Shown: positions 40,407 to 50,445 of the stretch, piece by piece
How positions within the stretch are numbered: the first letter of the stretch is position 1
Layout: the number at the start of each line of letters is the position of its first letter
Assembly (NCBI RefSeq): GCF_016135805.1
Contig: NZ_JADWOX010000004.1
Coordinates: 186,001-250,000, forward strand
Source of the DNA: Caulobacter hibisci
GTDB lineage: Bacteria > Pseudomonadota > Alphaproteobacteria > Caulobacterales > Caulobacteraceae
Direction of reading: 5' to 3'
DNA: 64,000 bases
Program-made: the position numbers and the translations under genes
Notes under the pieces: generated by a model
The model's database searches: none
The model's input: the letters and a program-made list of their open reading frames with translations, nothing else
Told to the model about the DNA's origin: nothing

Positions 40407-41191
40407 CCGACATCCTGGCCAAGATCGCCGACTACAAGCGCGAGGACGTCGCCAGCCGCAAGGCCGTGCGCTCGCAGAGCGACGTTGATGCCGCCGCCAA
40501 GACCGCTTCGGCGCCGCGCGGCTTCAAGACCGCGCTGGAGGCCAAGCACGCGCCCGGCAAGCTGTCGCTGATCGCCGAGATCAAGAAGGCCTCGCCGTCC
40601 AAGGGCCTGATCCGCGCCGACTTCGATCCGCCGGCGCTGGCCAAGGCCTATGAGGACGGCGGCGCGGCCTGTCTCTCTGTGTTGACGGACGGCCCCAGCT
40701 TCCAGGGCGCAGACGACTACCTCGTGGCCGCCCGCGCGGCGACCGCCCTGCCCTGCATCCGCAAGGACTTCCTGGTCGATCCCTGGCAGGTGGCCGAGAG
40801 CCGCGCCCTGGGCGCCGACGCCATCCTGGTGATCCTGGCGATGATCGACGACCATCTTGCCGCCGAGCTGATGGCCGAGGCCGCGCGCCTGGGGATGGAC
40901 GCCCTGGTCGAGGTGCACGACGAGGCCGAGACCGCGCGCGCCGGCCAGTTGGGCGCGACGCTGTTCGGGGTCAACAACCGCGACCTCAAGAGCTTCGTCG
41001 TCGACCTGGCCGTGACCGAGCGTCTGGCGACGCTGGCCCCGGCCGGTTCGCTGCTGGTCACCGAGAGCGGTCTCTTCACCCATGCCGACGTGGTGCGGAT
41101 GGAGGCGGCCGGCGCCACCGCCATGCTGGTGGGCGAGAGCCTGATGCGCCAGGCCGACGTGACGGCGGCGACGCGCGAGCTGATCGGCTGA
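40403..41191 (+). CDS. trpC: Indole-3-glycerol-phosphate synthase
   Basis: TrpC closes the indole ring of the tryptophan precursor. The 262-residue barrel has the signature [15 protein letters not shown] with the catalytic lysine, then [41 protein letters not shown] and [14 protein letters not shown]. It is monofunctional, without the TrpF domain of E. coli TrpC. The ATG overlaps the trpD stop. A perfect hairpin with a T-run follows 50 bp after the stop. It completes the trpGDC transcript; trpF, trpB and trpA are not in the window. Confidence 0.98.
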   Translation: MTDILAKIADYKREDVASRKAVRSQSDVDAAAKTASAPRGFKTALEAKHAPGKLSLIAEIKKASPSKGLIRADFDPPALAKAYEDGGAACLSVLTDGPSFQGADDYLVAARAATALPCIRKDFLVDPWQVAESRALGADAILVILAMIDDHLAAELMAEAARLGMDALVEVHDEAETARAGQLGATLFGVNNRDLKSFVVDLAVTERLATLAPAGSLLVTESGLFTHADVVRMEAAGATAMLVGESLMRQADVTAATRELIG

Positions 41192-41240
41192 TCACAGAAC
41201 AACGCTCGGCCACGTTTCGGCCAAGCTGCTGGATCTGAAT

Positions 41241-41271
41241 GCCCCTCGATGTTCGCCATCGAGGGGCTTTT
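41241..41271 (+). terminator. Intrinsic terminator after trpC, ending 4 nt before the next start codon
   Basis: GCCCCTCGATG and CATCGAGGGGC are perfect 11-bp arms around TTCGC, followed by TTTT. It should end the trpGDC transcript. Its 3' end is 3 bp from the ATG of the signal-peptidase gene, so any read-through RNA would have that start codon next to the stem. Confidence 0.88.
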
Positions 41272-41274
41272 CAC

Positions 41275-42054
41275 ATGACCAGGGCTTCGCTGCGTTCCAG
41301 CGTGATCGACTGGGCCAAGACCCTGGCGGTGACGGCGGCCATCGTCTTCGTGCCGCGCACGGTGCTGTGCCAGCCGTTCACGATCCCCTCGGGCTCGATG
41401 GAGCCGACCCTGCTGGTCGGCGACTACATCCTGGTCAACAAGTTCGCCTATGGCTGGAGCCGCCATTCGGCCCCGCTGAGCCCGGCGCTGGGTCATGGAC
41501 GGCTGATGGGACGCGAGCCCGCGCGCGGCGACGTGGTGGTGTTCAAGAAGCCGGGAGACGGCCGCACCGACGTCATCAAGCGGCTGGTCGGTCTGCCCGG
41601 AGACGAGCTGCAGGTCGTGGATGGGTTGCTGCGCATCAACGGCGCGCCGGTGGAGCAGCGGCCGATGGGCACGCGGCTGGAAGAGACGCCGTTCGGCGTG
41701 CGGCCGGCCGAGCGCTTCGCCGAGACCCTGCCGGGCGGCAGGACGCACCTTATCAACAGCTACGGTCCGCGCACGCCGGCCGGCAACACGGCCGCCTATC
41801 GCGTGCCGGAGGGCTGCTACTTCATGATGGGCGACAATCGCGACAACTCGCTCGACAGCCGCTTCGATCCCGGCCCGATCCCGGCCGGCGAGGCGCGCTG
41901 CGCCTGGAACCCGGCGCTGTCGGCCAACCTGCCGGCGCAGACGGGCATGGGCTTCGTGCCTTTCGAGAACCTGGTGGGTCGCGCCGAGATGGTGCTGTTC
42001 TCGTGGGAGGCCGGCGCCGGCCTGCGGGAGAATCGGGCGTTCCAGCGGCTGTGA
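41275..42054 (+). CDS. lepB: Signal peptidase I family protein
   Basis: This is a 259-residue membrane serine protease of the S26 family. One hydrophobic segment (about 14-32) precedes the catalytic serine S41 in PSGSMEPTLLVGDY and the general-base lysine K102 in DVIKRLVGLPGDEL. The box E motif MMGDNRDNSLDSR is present. It therefore looks active on exported preproteins. The start is placed at ATG 41275, directly after a terminator-like hairpin, with no room for a Shine-Dalgarno sequence; an ATG at 41239 would put the hairpin inside the coding region. It is not beside rnc-era, the usual site of the main lepB, so it may be a second enzyme. Confidence 0.9.
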   Translation: MTRASLRSSVIDWAKTLAVTAAIVFVPRTVLCQPFTIPSGSMEPTLLVGDYILVNKFAYGWSRHSAPLSPALGHGRLMGREPARGDVVVFKKPGDGRTDVIKRLVGLPGDELQVVDGLLRINGAPVEQRPMGTRLEETPFGVRPAERFAETLPGGRTHLINSYGPRTPAGNTAAYRVPEGCYFMMGDNRDNSLDSRFDPGPIPAGEARCAWNPALSANLPAQTGMGFVPFENLVGRAEMVLFSWEAGAGLRENRAFQRL

Positions 42055-42359
42055 ATCAGCCGCCTCCGGGGAAGGAATCACCGTCTCGGCGGGCGGATTT
42101 CGGCCGCGGGTGACGCCTTTCGTTCCTGCGGTTGACGGAAAATCTCCGCCCGCCTTGCGTGAGCGACGATGCGGTCGCGGATGAGAATGGCGCGCCCATC
42201 CGACATTAAATCAGATACTTAGCGCCAAGCTTCTGAAGCGATGGAAGCTCGCCCATTCACAGAACGCCGGTCGCCGTAATTCACTTGACCTTAACCAAGA
42301 ACACCTAGAGAACATTCGAAAGGTTTGCGGTTTGTTCCGCGACGACTTGCGAGGCCGTC
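42055..42359 (+). promoter_or_regulatory. lexA upstream region with LexA (SOS) box at 42299-42313
   Basis: No gene is seen in these 305 bp. The box GAACACCTAGAGAAC has the form GAAC-N7-GAAC, which on the other strand is the GTTC-N7-GTTC consensus of alphaproteobacterial LexA. It overlaps the expected -10 region of a promoter with TTGACC at 42285-42290 as -35. This predicts lexA autorepression. GAGG at 42351-42354 is the ribosome-binding site. Confidence 0.88.
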
Positions 42360-43067
42360 ATGCTCACCCGCAAGCAGCACGAGCTGCTGATGTTCATCCA
42401 CGAACGGATCAAGGAGACCGGCGTCTCCCCCTCCTTCGACGAGATGAAGGAGGCCCTGGATCTGGCGTCGAAGTCGGGCATCCACCGGCTGATCACCGCC
42501 CTGGAGGAGCGCGGCTTCATCCGTCGCCTAGCCCACCGGGCCCGGGCGCTGGAGGTGGTGAAGCTGCCGCAGCAGGCGACCACGGCCGCCCCGCCCAAGG
42601 GCCGCGGCGCGTTCCGTCCGCAAGTGCTGGAAGGCGGCGGCCTGGCGCCGTCGACGCCCGCCCCCGCCCCGCAGGTCGCCAATGACAGCCGCGAGCTGCC
42701 GATCCTGGGCCGCATCGCCGCCGGCACGCCGATCGACGCCATCCAGCACGAGCGCGAGCGCCTGCCGGTGCCCGAGAGCATGCTGGGCGGCGGCGAACAC
42801 TATGTGCTCCAGGTGCAGGGCGACTCGATGATCGAGGCCGGCATCCTCGACGGCGACTACGTCATCATCAAGAAGGGCGACACCGCCAACAGCGGCGAGA
42901 TCGTCGTCGCCCTGGTCGGCGAGGAAGCCACGCTGAAGCGCCTGCGCAAGAAGGGCGGCTCGATCGCCCTGGAAGCGGCCAACCCCAAGTACGAGACCCG
43001 TATCTTCGGTCCCGATCAGGTCGAGGTGCAGGGCAAGCTGGTGGGTCTGATCCGCCGCTATCACTGA
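42360..43067 (+). CDS. lexA: SOS repressor LexA
   Basis: LexA represses DNA-damage genes until RecA filaments trigger its self-cleavage. The 235-residue protein has the N-terminal winged helix ([19 protein letters not shown], then [11 protein letters not shown]). A longer than usual linker rich in Ala and Pro follows. The cleavage site is A121-G122 in IAAGTP, and the catalytic dyad is S156 in [10 protein letters not shown] and K193 in ATLKRL. Its own promoter carries a matching box at 42299. A terminator at 43093-43120 shows that it is transcribed alone. Confidence 0.97.
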   Translation: MLTRKQHELLMFIHERIKETGVSPSFDEMKEALDLASKSGIHRLITALEERGFIRRLAHRARALEVVKLPQQATTAAPPKGRGAFRPQVLEGGGLAPSTPAPAPQVANDSRELPILGRIAAGTPIDAIQHERERLPVPESMLGGGEHYVLQVQGDSMIEAGILDGDYVIIKKGDTANSGEIVVALVGEEATLKRLRKKGGSIALEAANPKYETRIFGPDQVEVQGKLVGLIRRYH

Positions 43068-43092
43068 GCGCGCCTCAGGCAGGAATTTCGAA

Positions 43093-43120
43093 GGGCGCGA
43101 TCGCAAGGTCGCGCCCTTTT
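43093..43120 (+). terminator. Intrinsic terminator after lexA
   Basis: GGGCGCGA and TCGCGCCC form a perfect 8-bp stem with an 8-nt loop, followed by TTTT. It lies 25 bp past the lexA stop. Confidence 0.87.
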
Positions 43121-43183
43121 CCGTTGTGAGGCGCTGGGCCTTGGCGGCCGGCCGGCGTCGCGCCTCGAGACAGCGCACGACCA

Positions 43184-43202
43184 ATGTTGACTTGATCAAC
43201 AT
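43184..43202. promoter_or_regulatory. Candidate MarR-type operator
   Basis: ATGTTGA and TCAACAT are perfect 7-bp arms around CTTGA. The site is 36 bp before the start of the MarR-GNAT gene. MarR proteins usually bind such A/T-rich palindromes near their own promoters, so autoregulation is likely. Confidence 0.7.
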
Positions 43203-43238
43203 ATTCCCAATAGTGATGGAGTCAAGACTGGAGACCGC

Positions 43239-44159
43239 ATGACCGCTGCTCACGACCAGGACGTCGCCACCCTACGCGCCTTCAACCGCGTCTATACCAG
43301 CCGCCTGGGCCTGCTGGACGCCAGCTATGACGGCAGCCCCTTCACGCTGAGCGAGGCGCGGATCCTCTACGAACTGGCGACGCGGACCGACCCGACGGCG
43401 GCCGAGATCGCCCGCGCCCTGAGGCTGGACCCGGCCCAGGTCAGCCGGACCCTCAAGCGCTTCTCCGAACGCGGCCTAGTCACGGCGCGCGAGAACCCCG
43501 CCCACGGCCGTCACCAGTGGCTAGGCCTGACCGACGACGGCCGCGCCGCATTCGCCGCCCTGGAGGCCAATACCCGCGCCAGCGTCGGGAGCCTGATCGA
43601 AGGCCTGCATCCGCTGCACCGCGCCCGCCTGCTCGACGCCGCCGCCGCGATCAACGAGGTGTTCGAGGGCGACGCGCCCGAGGTCGTCTTGCGCGGGCTA
43701 CAGCCCGGGGACCTGGGGCTGGTGACCGCCCGCCAGGCGATGCTCTACGCTGGCGAATACGGTTGGAACGGCGACTATGAGGCCCTGGTGGCCGGCATCG
43801 TCGCCGACTTCCATCGCAACGTCGATCCCAGCCAGGACGACGCCTGGATCGCCGAGGCCGGCGGCCGGATGGTCGGCTCGATCTTCCTGGTGCGCGGCGA
43901 CGCGCCGGGCGTGGCCAAGCTGCGCCTGCTCTATGTGGAGGCGGAGGCCCGCGGCCTGGGCGTCGGCCGGCAACTGGTCGAGGCCTGTATCGCGCGGGCG
44001 CGGGCGCTGGGCTACCAGCGGCTGGATCTGTGGACGGTCAGCGTCCTGACTGCGGCCCGCCGGCTATACGAACGGGCCGGCTTCGTGCTGACCCGGGAGA
44101 CGCCCAGCCGCCAGTTCGGCCACGACCTAGTCGACCAGGTCTGGTCGCTGGACCTCTAG
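43239..44159 (+). CDS. MarR-GNAT fusion: helix-turn-helix regulator with acetyltransferase domain
   Basis: This 306-residue protein joins a MarR winged-helix domain (about 1-145) to a GNAT domain (about 150-306). The MarR part has FTLSEARILYEL, TAAEIARALRLDPAQVSRTLKRF and a wing ending in HGRHQWLGLT. The GNAT part has AKLRLLYVEAEARGLGVGRQLVEACI with the acetyl-CoA loop, and a C-terminal ARRLYERAGFVLTRE. Such fusions are recurrent and are thought to sense or modify a small molecule while repressing nearby genes. A perfect palindrome lies just upstream. The stop overlaps that of the convergent PEP-mutase-like gene by 4 nt. Confidence 0.93.
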   Translation: MTAAHDQDVATLRAFNRVYTSRLGLLDASYDGSPFTLSEARILYELATRTDPTAAEIARALRLDPAQVSRTLKRFSERGLVTARENPAHGRHQWLGLTDDGRAAFAALEANTRASVGSLIEGLHPLHRARLLDAAAAINEVFEGDAPEVVLRGLQPGDLGLVTARQAMLYAGEYGWNGDYEALVAGIVADFHRNVDPSQDDAWIAEAGGRMVGSIFLVRGDAPGVAKLRLLYVEAEARGLGVGRQLVEACIARARALGYQRLDLWTVSVLTAARRLYERAGFVLTRETPSRQFGHDLVDQVWSLDL

Positions 44160-44899
44160 ATCGCCAGATCCTTCGCCGCCACATCGAACCCCGCCCACGC
44201 CGCCGCGGCCAGGGCCGCGCCGGTGCTGGCGCGGCGCACGCCGAGGCCCGCGAGGTCCGCGACCTTCATGTCCGGGCCCCACAGCAGCACATTGACGGGC
44301 TTGGGCGCGACGGCCGCCACGATGACGGCGATGTCGTCGTACTTCGTCACGACCGGGGCGTAGAGGCAGTCCGCACCGGCTTCGGCGTATGCCACGAGGC
44401 GCTCGATGGTCGGGGCGAGGTCGTCGCGGCCGATCAGGAAGCCTTCGGTTCGACCGATCAGCATGACGTCCTGGCCCGAGGCGTCGATGGCGGCGCGGGC
44501 GGCGGCGATCCGCGCGACGGCTTCGGGCAGGTCATAGAGCTCCTTGCCGATGCGGTCCTCGATCGAGAGGCCGGCGACGCCGGTCTCGACGGCCAGGGCG
44601 ACGTTTGCGCCGACGCCTTCGGGCGTGTCGGCGAAACCGGCCTCGAAGTCGGCATTGACCGGCAGATCGGTGGCGGCGACCAGCAGACGCAGGTGCTCCA
44701 GCACCTCGTCGACCGTGACCTCGCCGTCGGCGCGGCCCCAGGACCAGGCCATGCCGGCGCTGGTCGAGGCCAGGGCCTTGAAGCCGAGCTTTTGCAGGCG
44801 AACCGCGCTGCCCGCGTCCCAGGGATTGGGCAGGACGAAGAAGCCGTCCTGGTGCAGGGCGCGGAATGCGGCGCGGCGGGCAATGAAGGCGTTGGTCAT
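44156..44899 (-). CDS. Isocitrate lyase/PEP mutase superfamily protein
   Basis: This 247-residue alpha/beta barrel belongs to the PEP-mutase/isocitrate-lyase superfamily, which handles C-C or C-P bonds next to carboxylates. It has the conserved LPNPWDAGSAVRLQKLGFKALASTSAGMA opening, split here around the DAGSA loop, NADFEAGFADTPEGV for metal binding, and GLSIEDRIGKELYDL. The active-site loop KKCGH of true isocitrate lyases is not seen, so it is more like 2,3-dimethylmalate- or oxaloacetate-type members. The specific reaction is unknown. It converges on the MarR-GNAT gene and shares its last 4 bases. Confidence 0.88.
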   Translation of the reverse strand: MTNAFIARRAAFRALHQDGFFVLPNPWDAGSAVRLQKLGFKALASTSAGMAWSWGRADGEVTVDEVLEHLRLLVAATDLPVNADFEAGFADTPEGVGANVALAVETGVAGLSIEDRIGKELYDLPEAVARIAAARAAIDASGQDVMLIGRTEGFLIGRDDLAPTIERLVAYAEAGADCLYAPVVTKYDDIAVIVAAVAPKPVNVLLWGPDMKVADLAGLGVRRASTGAALAAAAWAGFDVAAKDLAI

Positions 44900-44945
44900 G
44901 GATCATCTCCGAAGCTCTTTGGACCGCTACACCGGCCGGCGTGGA

Positions 44946-47222
44946 TCATCCGCCCGGATCTTGCGCATTCCTGTCAGCAGTCGTCACCCAGGGGCGCGCG
45001 CCCCGCCCCGGCTGGGCCCAGACGATCCACCAGCCGTCCGGTCGGCGCCAGAGTTCGGCCGCGCCGCCGGCCACGAAGTCCTCGCCCGCCAGCACGACGG
45101 CGTCACGGCAGGCGGCCGGCAGGACGGCCGGGCGAGGACCTCGCAGGACCACGACCTCGGCGCCCATGCAGAGCGGCTCCAGGGCCTCGAACGCGGGGGC
45201 ACGGCGGGTCCAGGACAGGCTGACGGCGACCGGTGCGGACGAGGTCGGGCGACACGAGACGCGATCGCAGGCGAAGGCCTTGCCGGCCACGGGCGCCAAG
45301 CCTCGGCGGCGGGCCCAGAGCTCGGCCCCGAAACGGCGGGCGTCGGGGCGCAGCAGGACGGCGTCATGGCCGCTGCGGACGGCGGCGGTGGCGCCGTCGG
45401 CGGCGATCCACAGGTCGGGCGGCGTCGGTCGCGGCCACAGGGCCACCGCGCAGGCCAGCGGGATCCCCAGCCAGCGCAGGCGGCCCTTCCACAGGCACAG
45501 CAGCATGATCCCTAGGAACGACAGGGCCAGGGTGAAGGGCGGACCGCTGGCCACGACCTGCTGGGCGCCGTGGGCGCTCGCGAACCAGCGGGCGACGGCG
45601 GTCATGGCGTCGATGCCCCAGCCGGCGATGGCCAGAAACGGTCCGCCGATCCCCAGGGGTTCCAGCACCGCGCCAACGGCCAGGAACGGCATGATCACGA
45701 AGGACGACAGCGGCGAGACCACCAGATTGGCCGGCAGGCCCCAGACGGCGACGCGGTTGAAGTGCTGCATGGCGAAGGGCCCGGTCGCCAGGCCGGCCAC
45801 GAAGCTGGCGCCGACGCTGATCGCCAGCCAGCCCATGGCGGCCTGGGCGAAGCGGATCGGCCAGGGCACCGAGATTTCGCGGGCCGGACGCGGCCAGGCT
45901 TCGGCCAGGGCGACAAGCGCTGCGGTGGCGGCGAACGACATCTGGAAGCCCGGCGCGCCCGCCGACTCGGGCTGGGCGACCAGGATGATCAGGGCCGCCA
46001 GGGCCAAGCCGTGCAAGCTGACGGCCTGGCGGTCGGCGAGGATCGCCAGGAAGGCCACGCCCGCCGTGATCGCCGCCCGCAGGGCCGGCGGCGGCGCGCC
46101 GGAGATGACCAGATAGGCCAAGACCGCCAGCAGACCGGCCACGGCGGCGATCTTCTTGCCCGAGACCCGCAGGGCGACCCAGGGCCAGGCGGCTACAGCC
46201 AAGCGCACGGCGGCGAACACGAAGCCGCCGACGATGGCCATGTGCAGGCCGGAGATCGAGAGAATGTGCGCCAGGCCCGATGCGCGCATGGCCTCGGTCT
46301 GCTCCGGCGTCACCCAGGCCTCGTGGCCGGTGACCATGGCCGCGGCGATGCCACCGCTGTCTGGTCCCAGTCGGGCGACGATGCGGGAGGCCAGATCCCA
46401 GCGCACGGCGTTGACCGCCATGGCCAGGCGCAGCCGCCAGGGCGGCGGGTCGAGCTCGGCCTCCTCGATCTGGCCGACGATGAAGCCGACGCCGCCGACG
46501 CCGTTGAACCAGGCGTCGCGGGCGAAGTCGTAGGCCCCGGGCGCGGCGGGCGGCGGCGGAGCCGACAGCATGGCCCGCAGCCGCAGGGCCGAGCCGGGCG
46601 GCGGGGCGACCTCGCCTTCCGCCAGGCTGACCCGGATCCGGGTCGGCGTCGTAGCGGGCGACATCCGCGAAATCGATACCGGCGCGACCAGCAGGCGCGG
46701 ACCGGCCGCGCCGGGCGAGACCACGTCGACGACGAAGCCGTCGATCACGTGGACGGCGCGTTCGACCGGCATGACCGGCGCGGCGACGCGGTCGCAGCGG
46801 ATCTTGCCGGCCAGGGCGCCACTAGCGGCGAAAGCAGCCAGGGTAAGGGGAATCGCCAAGCCGCTCCAGCGCGGCCAGCCGCGGCTCCAGACCGCGAGCA
46901 CGGACAGGGCGAGCGCCACCAGGGCCAGCAGCGACCAGGAGGGCTCGACCTTCAGCTCCAGATAGCCGGCCGCGCCGAGGCCGAAGGCCACCGGCGCCCA
47001 CAGCATCCAGCGGCCGGCGTTGAGCCTTGCCTCGTCGATCGCCTGTGAAGCGAGGGTCGCGGGACTAGGACAGCTTCGAACGGCCGTGCTAAGACGCGCC
47101 GCCCAGCGGCCGGCGCCTGCGTCGCGCGCAGCCGCCGAGCCTCCCGCCGCCCCCGCGGCCTCCAGACCGTCAGCTTCGAAGCCTATGTCCAGTTCCTCCC
47201 CCGCCCCCAGCGGCGTCGTCAC
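44946..47222 (-). CDS. comEC: ComEC/Rec2-family DNA-uptake channel protein
   Basis: ComEC is the inner-membrane channel that carries single-stranded DNA into the cell during natural transformation. After an N-terminal soluble part come membrane helices (WMLWAPVAFGLGAAGYL, SLLALVALALSVLAV), a DUF4131-like region, and the competence domain with GLAHILSISGLHMAIVGGF and ALRAAITAGVAFLAI. A C-terminal domain resembles a worn metallo-beta-lactamase fold and shows no HxHxDH motif. The start is uncertain. GTG 47222 (758 residues) overlaps the divergent gltX start, ATG 47006 (686 residues) would lose about 70 residues, and few other start codons exist in frame. Confidence 0.88.
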   Translation of the reverse strand: MTTPLGAGEELDIGFEADGLEAAGAAGGSAAARDAGAGRWAARLSTAVRSCPSPATLASQAIDEARLNAGRWMLWAPVAFGLGAAGYLELKVEPSWSLLALVALALSVLAVWSRGWPRWSGLAIPLTLAAFAASGALAGKIRCDRVAAPVMPVERAVHVIDGFVVDVVSPGAAGPRLLVAPVSISRMSPATTPTRIRVSLAEGEVAPPPGSALRLRAMLSAPPPPAAPGAYDFARDAWFNGVGGVGFIVGQIEEAELDPPPWRLRLAMAVNAVRWDLASRIVARLGPDSGGIAAAMVTGHEAWVTPEQTEAMRASGLAHILSISGLHMAIVGGFVFAAVRLAVAAWPWVALRVSGKKIAAVAGLLAVLAYLVISGAPPPALRAAITAGVAFLAILADRQAVSLHGLALAALIILVAQPESAGAPGFQMSFAATAALVALAEAWPRPAREISVPWPIRFAQAAMGWLAISVGASFVAGLATGPFAMQHFNRVAVWGLPANLVVSPLSSFVIMPFLAVGAVLEPLGIGGPFLAIAGWGIDAMTAVARWFASAHGAQQVVASGPPFTLALSFLGIMLLCLWKGRLRWLGIPLACAVALWPRPTPPDLWIAADGATAAVRSGHDAVLLRPDARRFGAELWARRRGLAPVAGKAFACDRVSCRPTSSAPVAVSLSWTRRAPAFEALEPLCMGAEVVVLRGPRPAVLPAACRDAVVLAGEDFVAGGAAELWRRPDGWWIVWAQPGRGARPWVTTADRNAQDPGG

Positions 47223-48606
47223 CCGCTTCGCCCCGTCGCCGACCGGCTTCCTGCATATCGGCGGCGCCCGCACGGCGCTGTTCAACTGGTTATATGCACG
47301 CCATACGGGAGGGAAGTTCCTTATTCGCGTCGAGGACACCGACCGCGAGCGCTCGACCGAGGCGGCCGTGGCCGCGATCTTCGAGGGCCTCGACTGGCTG
47401 GGCATGAAGTCCGACGAGGAAGTCGTCTTCCAGTACAGCCGCGCCGACCGCCATCGGGCCGTCGTCGAGGAGATGCTGGCGGCCGGCCGCGCCTATCGCT
47501 GCTGGATGACCGTCGAGGAACTGGCCGCCGCGCGCGAGCTGGCCCGAGCCGGCGGCCCGGCCCTGCGCTCGCCCTGGCGCGACGCCCCGCCGCCCAGCGA
47601 TCCCAGCCTGCCGCACGTCATCCGCTTCAAGGGCCCGACGGAAGGCACGACGCTGGTCGACGACCAGGTCAAGGGCCCGGTGACCTTCAACAACGCCGAC
47701 CTGGACGACCTGGTCCTGCTGCGCGCGGACGGCGCCCCGACCTACAACCTGGCCGTGGTGGTCGACGACCACGACATGGGCGTGACCCACGTGATCCGCG
47801 GCGACGACCACCTGAACAACGCCGCCCGCCAAACCCTGATCTATCAGGCCAACGGCTGGACCGTGCCGGCCTTCGGCCACATCCCGCTGATCCACGGCCC
47901 CGACGGCGCCAAGCTGAGCAAGCGCCATGGCGCCCAGGCCGTCGGCGAGTTCGCCGACATGGGCTACATCCCCGAGGGCATGCGCAACTACCTGGCGCGC
48001 CTGGGCTGGGGCCACGGCGACGACGAGGTGTTCAACGACGAGCAGGCGATCAGCTGGTTCGACGTCAAGGACGTGGTCAAGGCCCCTGCCCGCCTGGACT
48101 GGGCCAAGCTGAACTTCATCAACGGCCAGCACCTGCGCCAGGCCGACGACGCGCGCCTGACCGCCCTGACGCTGAAGGCCCTGACCGCCGCGGGCGCCGA
48201 CCTGCCGACCGATGCGGAAGCCCGGATCGCCGGCGCCGTACCGCAGGTCAAGGAAGGCGCCAAGACCATCCTGGAGTTGGGCGAGCACGTGGCGTTCGCG
48301 CTGAAGGTGCGCCCGCTGAGCCTTGAGGAAAAGACCGCCAAGCAACTTTCCGAGGAAACCCTCGCGCGTCTCGCACGTCTTCGTGACCAGTTGGCCGCCG
48401 CTCCGGTCTGGGGCGTTTCCGAGCTGGAGACGTTGTTGAAATCGTTCGCTGAATCGGAGGCCGTGGGCTTTGGCAAGTTCGGCCCGCCGCTGCGCGGAAT
48501 CCTGACCGGCGGCGCCCAGGCGCCCGACCTGAACAAGATCATGACGGCCCTCGGACGAGACGAGTCTCTCGGCCGGCTTGACGACGCCCTGGCGTCGCGC
48601 GCATGA
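47185..48606 (+). CDS. gltX: Glutamyl-tRNA synthetase
   Basis: GltX charges tRNA-Glu. The 473-residue class I synthetase has the first signature HIGG (24-27) in TRFAPSPTGFLHIGG, the discriminating RVEDTDRERS, and the second signature in GAKLSKRHGAQ. The C-terminal anticodon-binding part is full length. The ATG at 47185 is chosen because similarity starts there; the frame is open to 47020 but that part overlaps comEC and has no family match. Only 67 bp separate it from gltA, which follows on the same strand. Confidence 0.97.
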   Translation: MSSSSPAPSGVVTRFAPSPTGFLHIGGARTALFNWLYARHTGGKFLIRVEDTDRERSTEAAVAAIFEGLDWLGMKSDEEVVFQYSRADRHRAVVEEMLAAGRAYRCWMTVEELAAARELARAGGPALRSPWRDAPPPSDPSLPHVIRFKGPTEGTTLVDDQVKGPVTFNNADLDDLVLLRADGAPTYNLAVVVDDHDMGVTHVIRGDDHLNNAARQTLIYQANGWTVPAFGHIPLIHGPDGAKLSKRHGAQAVGEFADMGYIPEGMRNYLARLGWGHGDDEVFNDEQAISWFDVKDVVKAPARLDWAKLNFINGQHLRQADDARLTALTLKALTAAGADLPTDAEARIAGAVPQVKEGAKTILELGEHVAFALKVRPLSLEEKTAKQLSEETLARLARLRDQLAAAPVWGVSELETLLKSFAESEAVGFGKFGPPLRGILTGGAQAPDLNKIMTALGRDESLGRLDDALASRA

Positions 48607-48673
48607 GGCGCTATAACGCAACCGCGAAATACAAAACTGGACTGACCGTTCCATCATTGAAGGGGTCTCTCGC

Positions 48674-49954
<1,281 letters not shown>

Positions 49955-49980
49955 GCGCTCTTCTGCGTACGAAAACGGCA

Positions 49981-50008
49981 AAGGCCCCGCGAGAGCGGGG
50001 CCTTTTTC
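49981..50008 (+). terminator. Intrinsic terminator after gltA
   Basis: AAGGCCCCGC and GCGGGGCCTT are perfect 10-bp arms around GAGA, followed by TTTC. It starts 26 bp after the gltA stop. Confidence 0.93.
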
Positions 50009-50087
50009 TTTGGCCGTGTGGGGTGCTGGAACGCGCGTGCGGAGCCGGCGTTGAGGCCTTGTAGGGTTGCGATCAGGCAGGGCGGCG

Positions 50088-50441
50088 ATGAAGTTCGGCG
50101 ATGCATTGCCGGTATTGGCGGCGGGGGTCCTGGCGACCATGGCCTCGGCCGCGGTCGCCTGCGCCGCGCCGACGCCCAAGGGCGACTTCTCGGGCCCGAT
50201 CCTCGATGTTCCGGAAGCCGGCGTGATCTGCGTGGCCCTGGGGCCGACGCCCGACCGCTGGGTCAGGGTGCGGCTGGCGCAGCCGCTGGAGCGGCGCGCC
50301 CTGATGGCCGCCGGCTTTTCCAAGCGCGTCACCTGCCGGCTCGACGCGGCCGGCGAGGGCCGCTGTCAGCTCGGCGAGCAGGACCTGCTGGCCCTGGCGA
50401 CCTCGACGCCCAACCGCGCCCAGGCCGTCAGCTGGCGGTAG
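50088..50441 (+). CDS. Small exported hypothetical protein
   Basis: This is a 117-residue protein I do not recognise. A signal peptide runs to about residue 27 (MKFGDALPVLAAGVLATMASAAVACAA, read in two parts around VLAAG), with a cysteine near its end that could be a lipidation site. The mature part of about 90 residues has two further cysteines (GVICVALG and VTCRLDAAGEGRCQLG), which could form a disulfide in the periplasm. The ATG at 50088 is preferred over a TTG at 50067 because the signal peptide then begins normally. It is convergent with the nodT gene, with 4 bp between the two genes. Confidence 0.6.
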   Translation: MKFGDALPVLAAGVLATMASAAVACAAPTPKGDFSGPILDVPEAGVICVALGPTPDRWVRVRLAQPLERRALMAAGFSKRVTCRLDAAGEGRCQLGEQDLLALATSTPNRAQAVSWR

Positions 50442-50445
50442 GCCC

